Shown in pieces: positions 13,075 through 19,077 of a stretch of DNA of 19,077 nt. Below the pieces are notes generated by a model. That model made no database searches. It had not been told where the DNA came from and saw only the letters and a program-made list of their open reading frames with translations. Position numbers and translations under genes: made by a program. Every line of letters starts with the position of its first letter. Positions within the stretch are counted from its first letter, which is position 1. The DNA is from Flavobacteriales bacterium (GTDB lineage: Bacteria; Bacteroidota; Bacteroidia; Flavobacteriales_D; Parvicellaceae): assembly GCA_015488785.1 (NCBI GenBank), contig WFNC01000274.1:1-19077 (forward strand), in the 5' to 3' direction.

Positions 13075-16000
13075 TTAACAAGCAACAACCTTTTTATCTT
13101 TCATGTACAATAGAAATAGACTAGGTTTTTCATAGCCTAATTTCTCTAGTAGTTCTCCGTATTCTTTAATCTGTTTTTTGTGTATTTTTCGCTCTGCTCC
13201 TGTTTTATAATCAATTACAATGACTTGGCTAGGTGTTAGAATAATTTTATCTGGACGATAAGACTGTCCTGTTTCTGCTACAATTGCGTTTTCGTTTAAC
13301 ACTTCTGAATTTTCTAATTGATACCAACGTTGAACATCTTCTAAAGCTAAACAATTTTGAATAGCTGTACGAACTTTTTCTTTAAACTTTTCTGGTAATA
13401 TTCCTCGTGTAATAGCTTTGTCTATTGCTGCATTTAACTCGCTTGGATGATTAAAATTGGCCCAAATATAATGAACCGCATTTCCATATTCTCGTTCATC
13501 GAGTTCTGTCAATTCTATTTCCAAAGCATTTCTATCGAGACTCAAAGCTAAGTTGTTTCTCCACGTTTTTACTTTTGGACCTTCGTAAGTTGTTTCTTCA
13601 ATTATAATTTCTTTTTCTTCTTCTTTTTCTCGAATTCCAAAAACTAATTTTTTCTTATCTTTATTGTAATTCTCATGCGCTACAATTTCTGCTACAATTT
13701 GACCGTAAACATCTTTTGTTACTTTTTCTGAAGCGACTACGTACATCCTTTTTTCGGGACGTGTGAATGCTACGTAAAAAAGATTAATATTATCTAGTGT
13801 TATGTCTTCTGTTTCTTTTTCGAAAACACTTTCTAGTTTATATTGACCCAACGCTTTTTTGCTAATTGGAGCGATGTATTTGGGAATTTCATATTCCACA
13901 AGTCCTTCGGTATTAATCCAAGTATAATTAACAAACTGGTTGTTTTTGTTAACCCAATCGGCAAAAGGCATAATCACTACAGGATATTGTAATCCTTTGG
14001 ATTTATGAATTGTTGTAATTTGAACTGCTTCGGTGTTCCCTCCAATATTAACTGGTATTCGCCCTTTATTGTCTTCAAAATAGTCTGTAAATTCTTGTAG
14101 TGAAGAAGTGTTTCTTTTGGTGTAATTTTGAATTGTATTCAACAGTTGATCTAAGTAAGAATCAAATCGATTTAGGCTAAAGGTTTCGTAAAGATAGATT
14201 GTTTTGTCGTAGAGGTTTAACGAATCAAAATAAGATGCATTATAAGCTGGATATTTTTCAGCTAAGAATGCATCGAAATTAATTGATACGCTACAATGCT
14301 CTTTCTCGGGGTTGGGAACCCTCCATTTTTCATGTACTTGTGAAAGGTGTGTTTCTTTTTCTAAAAACTGTAAACATTTCAATATTGCATGTTCATTTTT
14401 AGCATTTAACACTGTTTCAAAAAATGAAACAATAAAATTAACCGCACTAGAACTACCGAGAACAATACTATCGGAAGATACAACTGGAATGTTTCGATCG
14501 GATAAATAGGATGCGATCAATTTCCCGTCTTTATTTGTCTTGGTTAAAATGGCAATATCACTATAAGAAAAACCATCAGCCAAACATTCTTCGATGTATT
14601 GAATTGTTAATTCCAATTTTTCATCTTTCATCTCTGCTTTTGTTCCTTCCAATAATTGGTAAGAAACATAACCGTCTTTTGATTTTTTTACATTTTGATT
14701 TACACCTTCATAAATTCTCTTCAGGGTTTCAGAATCTGATTTTGAGGCTAGGTTAGAAAATAACCAATTGTTAAATTCAATTATATTTTTATATGAGCGC
14801 CAGTTATCTTCTAGGTTTTGAACTATTCCAGAGTTATTAAATGTTTGATTAATTGCATAAAGATCAAAAAACTCTCCTTTGATAGCTGGTAAATCTATAA
14901 ATTGGTTTACTTCTCCCCCACGCCAACGATAAATGGCTTGTTTTGCATCTCCTACTATTAGGTTTTTATTTCCACTTGAAAGCGAATCATAAACCAAAGG
15001 CACTAAATTATTCCATTGTAATTTGGAGGTGTCTTGAAACTCATCAATTAGAAAATAACTATATCTATTTCCTATTTTTTCATAAATAAAAGGTGCCGGT
15101 TCGTTTTGAACAACATTACTTATTATCTCATTAAAATCGTTTAAGAAAACAATATTACTCTCTTGTTTTATTGACAATAGCACTTTATTTATTGAATTTA
15201 ATAACGAAAAGCCAATAAAGTTTTTATCAAAAGTTCGTTGAGTCATATACTCATCGTGCAGTTCTAACAACTTAACGGTACTCTGAATTAAAACAGGTTT
15301 GATTGCATCTATCCCCGATTTAATAAATGCCTTAGCTGATTTGGAATACCAATTATCTTCAGCTATTTTTTTAACCATAGTCTCCGATACATTTACTGTA
15401 TCAATCTGATTATTGACAAATGCGTGATACATTTTTCCAAAACCGTTTTTACCACCAGCTAAATTGTAAATATCTAATCCCTGCCCTTCAATCAAATCAA
15501 TTGTTTGTTGGGACAATGTTTCAATCTCTTTTTTTAGGTTCGAAATTTTATCTTTTATTTCTTTTTGAATTTTTATAAAATAAGATAAATCAACTTCTTT
15601 TAGCTCTTCCAACGCTTTTTTACCATCTTCTTTTTGCAGTATTTGAGATAATTTGTTTAACTCTTTCTCTACATCTCCTGTTTCACTATTGTCTATCAAT
15701 TGCTCCGAGAATTGGACTAAATATTTTGTTAAATCTTTATCTGTTCCAACTTCGCTCAATAACAAGTCTATACTTTTGGCTACAAACAAATTGACATCCG
15801 ATTCCAATTCAAAATTCATTGCTAATCCTAACTCTCTCGTAAAAGAACGTATAATTCGATGTATAAATTTATCAATTGTCAAAATATTAAATTCTCCATA
15901 GTGGTGAATTATATTATCAAATATAGTTTGACTTCTATGTGCTATCTCACTCGGTTTAATTGGAACGACTTTTAGGTAATCTTCAAACAAGGGCGTTTGT

Positions 16001-16209
16001 GTTCCGATAGACAATTCTTTGAGTGTTTCTAGCACTCTATCTTTCATTTCATTGGCTGCTTTATTGGTAAAAGTAATTGCCAATATTTTTTTAAAAAGTA
16101 AGGGATCTTTAGAATTTAACAAGATAGATATATACTCTTTCACTAAGGTATAAGTTTTTCCTGAACCTGCTGATGAACGAAATATTTTTAAGGGTTTGTC
16201 TGTTGTCAT
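13075..16209 (-). CDS. UvrD/RecB-like helicase with C-terminal PD-(D/E)XK nuclease (AddA-like)
   Basis: This 1044-residue protein is a superfamily 1 helicase fused to a nuclease, the architecture of AddA/RecB, used in processing DNA double-strand ends for recombination. The Walker A is SSAGSGKT (12-19), motif Ia is TFTNKAANEMKDRV, motif II is DEFQD (389-393), motif III is VGDAKQAIYRWRGGE, followed by DNWRSY, TTIHKSKGLQYPVV (motif V) and YVAFTRPEKR (motif VI). The C-terminal nuclease keeps Asp987 in RPDK, Asp1000-Tyr1001-Lys1002 in VIDYKTG, and a following Q-x3-Y motif, so it looks active. Helicase motifs are complete too. The length is near that of AddA but shorter than RecB. No AddB-like partner lies next to it. 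It is convergent with thiE (38 bp between stops) and has its own promoter. Confidence 0.9.
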   Translation of the reverse strand: MTTDKPLKIFRSSAGSGKTYTLVKEYISILLNSKDPLLFKKILAITFTNKAANEMKDRVLETLKELSIGTQTPLFEDYLKVVPIKPSEIAHRSQTIFDNIIHHYGEFNILTIDKFIHRIIRSFTRELGLAMNFELESDVNLFVAKSIDLLLSEVGTDKDLTKYLVQFSEQLIDNSETGDVEKELNKLSQILQKEDGKKALEELKEVDLSYFIKIQKEIKDKISNLKKEIETLSQQTIDLIEGQGLDIYNLAGGKNGFGKMYHAFVNNQIDTVNVSETMVKKIAEDNWYSKSAKAFIKSGIDAIKPVLIQSTVKLLELHDEYMTQRTFDKNFIGFSLLNSINKVLLSIKQESNIVFLNDFNEIISNVVQNEPAPFIYEKIGNRYSYFLIDEFQDTSKLQWNNLVPLVYDSLSSGNKNLIVGDAKQAIYRWRGGEVNQFIDLPAIKGEFFDLYAINQTFNNSGIVQNLEDNWRSYKNIIEFNNWLFSNLASKSDSETLKRIYEGVNQNVKKSKDGYVSYQLLEGTKAEMKDEKLELTIQYIEECLADGFSYSDIAILTKTNKDGKLIASYLSDRNIPVVSSDSIVLGSSSAVNFIVSFFETVLNAKNEHAILKCLQFLEKETHLSQVHEKWRVPNPEKEHCSVSINFDAFLAEKYPAYNASYFDSLNLYDKTIYLYETFSLNRFDSYLDQLLNTIQNYTKRNTSSLQEFTDYFEDNKGRIPVNIGGNTEAVQITTIHKSKGLQYPVVIMPFADWVNKNNQFVNYTWINTEGLVEYEIPKYIAPISKKALGQYKLESVFEKETEDITLDNINLFYVAFTRPEKRMYVVASEKVTKDVYGQIVAEIVAHENYNKDKKKLVFGIREKEEEKEIIIEETTYEGPKVKTWRNNLALSLDRNALEIELTELDEREYGNAVHYIWANFNHPSELNAAIDKAITRGILPEKFKEKVRTAIQNCLALEDVQRWYQLENSEVLNENAIVAETGQSYRPDKIILTPSQVIVIDYKTGAERKIHKKQIKEYGELLEKLGYEKPSLFLLYMKDKKVVAC

Positions 16210-16250
16210 TTTTTACATTTAATTGGAAGTCTAAATATAAGAAAAATTGA

Positions 16251-16282
16251 CAAAAATACACCTATATCTGAGTTTAATCAAA
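16251..16282 (-). promoter_or_regulatory. Promoter of the helicase-nuclease gene
   Basis: On the minus strand TTTG (16282-16279) is followed after 20 bp by TATTTTTG (16258-16251), a full match to the Bacteroidota major sigma-factor pattern. The start codon lies 41 bp further on, so the leader would be about 35 nt. This is the best promoter match in the window. Confidence 0.65.
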
Positions 16283-16344
16283 GTTTTTTATTGTCATTTT
16301 ATTTGTTACATTCTCCGCTATTAACACTATTTCTAATTTTCTAA

Positions 16345-17073
16345 TTACTTCACACAACTATAAATAGTAGCAATACCTCCAGATACTAAATCTTGTTTTA
16401 CGGTTTTAAATCCTACTTTAAGTAATATATCTTCAAACTCTTTTCCTTCTGGGAATGCCTCTACTGATTCGGGAAGATAAGTATAGGCCGTTGCATCTTT
16501 AGAAATTGCTTTTCCTACTTTGGGCAAAATATATTTTGAATAAAAATTAAAACCTTGTTTTATTGGAAATTTCTTTGGTTTAGAAAACTCTAATATTGCA
16601 GCTATTCCATTTGGTTTTAAAACACGTAACATTTCTCCTAATCCTTTTTCTAAATTCTCAAAGTTACGTACACCAAATCCAACAGTTATAGCGTCAATAG
16701 AATTACTGTCAAAAGGTAAATTTTCTGAATCTCCATAATCTAAAGTTATGATATTCTCTGCTTTGATCTTATTGATTTTCACTCGTCCTTTAGCTAACAT
16801 TCCTTTCGAAATATCAACTCCAATAATTTCACTTGGTTTTAACTTTAAAGCTTCTATAGCAAAATCACCTGTCCCTGTTGCAATATCTAATATTTTCTTA
16901 GGATTGTGTTTTCCTATAATTTTAATTGCTTTTTTTCTCCACAACTTATCTATTCCCATAGACAAGAAGTGATTTAAAAAATCATACTTTTCAGATATGT
17001 TATCAAACATTTCTGCTACCTGATCTTTTTTTGATTTATCAGACTCTTTATAAGGTGTTACATTTTTTGACAT
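16345..17073 (-). CDS. ubiE: Demethylmenaquinone methyltransferase (UbiE/MenG)
   Basis: This 242-residue class I SAM-dependent methyltransferase performs the last step of menaquinone synthesis, methylating demethylmenaquinone. Bacteroidota normally use menaquinone, so the MenG activity is the relevant one here. Signatures: VAEMFDNISEKYDFLN near the N-terminus (19-34), SAM motif I LDIATGTGD (62-70), acidic residue Asp87 in GVDISKGML, the FGVRN motif (133-137), RVLKPNG (150-156), and YLPESVEAFP (199-208), which is the family C-terminal signature. The length is standard. Start: the ATG at 17073 is the only sensible one. The gene reads in the same direction as the helicase, but a separate promoter lies between them, so they need not form one operon. 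The secreted-protein gene upstream ends in its own terminator. Confidence 0.95.
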   Translation of the reverse strand: MSKNVTPYKESDKSKKDQVAEMFDNISEKYDFLNHFLSMGIDKLWRKKAIKIIGKHNPKKILDIATGTGDFAIEALKLKPSEIIGVDISKGMLAKGRVKINKIKAENIITLDYGDSENLPFDSNSIDAITVGFGVRNFENLEKGLGEMLRVLKPNGIAAILEFSKPKKFPIKQGFNFYSKYILPKVGKAISKDATAYTYLPESVEAFPEGKEFEDILLKVGFKTVKQDLVSGGIATIYSCVK

Positions 17074-17138
17074 ATTACAAATTTATAACTTATTGTTTAA
17101 TAATTGATATTCTTACTTAATTATTGTTTTCTAAAACC

Positions 17139-17175
17139 AAAAAAAAGAGCTTACGAAAATACGTAAACTCTTTTT
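17139..17175 (-). terminator. Rho-independent terminator of the secreted-protein gene
   Basis: AAAAAGAGCTTACG (17142-17155) and CGTAAACTCTTTTT (17162-17175) pair at 13 of 14 positions around a 6-base loop. Read on the minus strand the hairpin is followed by a run of T (the A-run before 17148 on the + strand), so it ends transcription of the gene whose stop is about 48 bp upstream. Confidence 0.8.
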
Positions 17176-17222
17176 AAACTTCTTTAGTGTACTAATAATC
17201 AACTAGTATATTAGTTTTCTTT

Positions 17223-19077
17223 TTAATTCAAGATAATTCTTTTAACAATATAAGAATTATTCTCTCCTATTATTTTCACCATATAAACGCCTCTTTCTTT
17301 GTCAGACAAATCAATTGAATGAGATTTAGTAGCGATTACATTTGAATAAACGACTTTACCAATTACGTTATAAATGATAACCTCAACTTTCGAGTTTGAA
17401 GAAATTTTAATCACTCCTTTTGTTGGATTAGGCATAACAGAAATATCATTTTCGTTTAACACTTCATTAATCGCAACATTCTGCATATCGAAACTACCTG
17501 TTGCAGAGCATCCATTAAATGCAGTTGTAACTACAGAATAAGTTCCATTTTGAGAAGGTGTAATATTTTGATTTGTCTCTCCTTGAATCACACTTCCATT
17601 ATAAGACCATTGATAATTACTTCCTATAGACGAAACTAAATCTCCGTTACTTTCTGTCACTGTAATAATAGGAGTTGCTTTTACAGATAAAGTCAAATTC
17701 ACTGTACTATCACATCCATTAGCTGTTGTAAAGACTTCAGAATATGCTCCACTTTGAGTTAACGTTTGAGTTCCTAAAATATACGACTCTCCTTGGCAAA
17801 TTTCCTCAACAAAAGTAGAATCTCTTACATCTTCAAAAGTAATATTCAATGTTACTGTACTGTCACAACCATTAATCGATTGTAGCGTTTCAGTATAAAC
17901 CCCATCTTGTGTTAATGTTTGTGAACCAAATACATAAGAAGTAGCACAAACTGTTTCTGTTGAATTCGTTGTGTAAGCTTGTTCTACTACCAAAGTTAAA
18001 GTAACTACACTATCACATCCTGCAACATTTTGAAGTGTTTCTGTGTATGTTCCTGCTGTAGTCAATGTTTGTGTTCCTAATACATATGAACTTCCCGAGC
18101 AAATTGTTTGTGAAGTTGTAACACTTTCGTTACAATTACCTCCATTACTACAATTTGATGTGTGCGTTCCTAAATCTGTAATAACATCTTGAGCTAAAGC
18201 ATTCCATTCTATAGAAGGATCGAATGTAGCAGGATTTGTAGTAACACCTCCTTGTACAGTAGTTTTTCTAACTAAAGTCATATCTTTAGTAGAGACTGAA
18301 CCTCCTACCCAATCACTACCTGGATCCTCTCCGATCTTACCAATTAAATCAACCATCTGAGTTGAACTCTTAACTAGCGCAACAGCATCATCTCCATTAA
18401 AAGTCAATTGAGCTGAATTCATTGAAGCTAAGCCTAATATACTAGAGTTTGCTCCTGAATTTGCAATTACAAAAGTTGAATTAGAGGCAATACTACCTGT
18501 CAATGGTATTGTTGAAGTTGCAGTTGAAGCTCCATTTGCATAAATTTCAATTGAATAAATACTCAAGTTAATTGCCCCTCCCGAAGGATTGTAAATTTCA
18601 ATTGCTTTGTTATTCGCTGATCCTTCTAGATATTCAGAGAAAAATAACTCACTACATCCTTGACTTCCTCCTCCATTTACTGTTATCGTAACATTATCTT
18701 GGTTTTGACATCCATTAGCATCTGTACCTGTAACAGTATAAGTCATCGTTGTTGACGCTGTAAAAGAACCACCATCTGCAACTCCATTGTCCCAAGTATA
18801 ACTAACTCCTCCTGATCCCGATAAAGTTACAGAAGTACCTGCGTTAACCGTTTGGTCTGCTCCTGCCGAAATAGTAGGCAAAGGATTTACAGTTAATGTT
18901 AGTGTTACAACACTATCACAACCTCCTACATTTGTAAATGTTTCGGAATAAGTACCTCCTGTAGTTAAAGACTGAGTTCCAAATTGATAAGTACTTCCTT
19001 GACAAACGCTTTGAGTATCTGTTGTATTATCTGGCGTACATCCATTAGGAGTACAAGTCACATTCAATGTATAAGCT
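17223..19077 (-). CDS. Secreted multidomain protein with lamin-tail domain and T9SS C-terminal sorting signal (5' end outside window)
   Basis: The frame is open to the window edge; the first candidate start at 19067 is a TTG inside continuing code, so at least 618 residues are the C-terminal part of a larger protein. In order: a repeat unit (DNA about 18896-19031), a PKD/Ig-like domain with SAGADQTVNAGTSVTLSG, a lamin-tail domain beginning LFFSEYLEGSANNKAIEIYN (about 18180-18660), three more repeat units (17991-18121, 17840-17971, 17686-17822), an Ig-like segment with YQWSYNG, and a type A T9SS sorting domain opening with VMPNPTKG and ending YIVKRIILN. Each repeat has two Cys, in the form C-x-GS-Y, GTQTL, GCDS-VTLTL. 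The protein is probably exported across the outer membrane and attached or released there. Lamin-tail domains often accompany extracellular nucleases, but no catalytic domain is visible here, so the activity is unknown. Confidence 0.88.
   Translation of the reverse strand, partial: AYTLNVTCTPNGCTPDNTTDTQSVCQGSTYQFGTQSLTTGGTYSETFTNVGGCDSVVTLTLTVNPLPTISAGADQTVNAGTSVTLSGSGGVSYTWDNGVADGGSFTASTTMTYTVTGTDANGCQNQDNVTITVNGGGSQGCSELFFSEYLEGSANNKAIEIYNPSGGAINLSIYSIEIYANGASTATSTIPLTGSIASNSTFVIANSGANSSILGLASMNSAQLTFNGDDAVALVKSSTQMVDLIGKIGEDPGSDWVGGSVSTKDMTLVRKTTVQGGVTTNPATFDPSIEWNALAQDVITDLGTHTSNCSNGGNCNESVTTSQTICSGSSYVLGTQTLTTAGTYTETLQNVAGCDSVVTLTLVVEQAYTTNSTETVCATSYVFGSQTLTQDGVYTETLQSINGCDSTVTLNITFEDVRDSTFVEEICQGESYILGTQTLTQSGAYSEVFTTANGCDSTVNLTLSVKATPIITVTESNGDLVSSIGSNYQWSYNGSVIQGETNQNITPSQNGTYSVVTTAFNGCSATGSFDMQNVAINEVLNENDISVMPNPTKGVIKISSNSKVEVIIYNVIGKVVYSNVIATKSHSIDLSDKERGVYMVKIIGENNSYIVKRIILN

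Noticed and set aside
17078..17085. TAAATTTG on the minus strand as the ubiE promoter
   Set aside because: It matches the -7 consensus, but lies only 4 bp before the start codon and no -33 element is present; likely chance in AT-rich DNA.
19065..19067. TTG start for the secreted protein
   Set aside because: The frame stays open to the window edge and the code resembles the repeat linkers, so the true start is outside the window.

Overview
The window is AT-rich DNA from a Bacteroidota genome, most likely a marine or freshwater Flavobacteriaceae. Three things point there: the last gene ends in a type IX secretion (Por/T9SS) sorting domain, several promoters fit the Bacteroidota pattern (TTTG, about 20 bp, TAnnTTTG), and a fused CzcA-TolC efflux pump of a type I recall from this phylum is present. 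No rRNA, tRNA, CRISPR array, phage gene or intact transposase was found.

Layout. Positions 1-1011 hold the 3' end of an unrecognised gene, a terminator, and a haemolysin III/PAQR-type membrane protein. Positions 1012-1601 are non-coding: a decayed MITE-like element with imperfect terminal inverted repeats, a REP-like pair of GGAG/CTCC palindromes, then the control region of the next operon. Positions 1602-9200 form a heavy-metal resistance cassette on the + strand: an OmpR-type response regulator, a histidine kinase overlapping it by 4 bp, a 1441-residue HME-RND pump fused to its outer-membrane channel, and a lipoprotein periplasmic adaptor. The convergent gene at 9343-9939 is a DUF2064/TIGR04282 glycosyltransferase-like protein. 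Next come a 396-bp intergenic region with a long imperfect hairpin, then yidC, a terminator with a direct repeat, and thiE. On the minus strand follow a RecB/AddA-like helicase-nuclease, the ubiE/menG methyltransferase, and the 3' part of a large secreted, repeat-rich T9SS substrate with a lamin-tail domain.

How the genes work together. The metal cassette appears self-contained: sensor, regulator, inner-membrane pump, channel and adaptor. A 19-bp tandem TTTAAG-N5-YTTAAG box occurs before the regulator and again, with 17 of 19 bases identical, inside the last codons of the kinase gene just before the pump. This suggests that the regulator controls both its own operon and the pump. The pump-channel fusion carries what looks like an internal signal peptide at the junction, which would solve the topology problem if it is cleaved. 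The other genes (yidC, thiE, the helicase, ubiE) are unrelated housekeeping functions.

The most notable observations are the duplicated operator and the internal signal-peptide junction. The non-coding repeats are probably members of genome-wide families, but that cannot be tested from one window.
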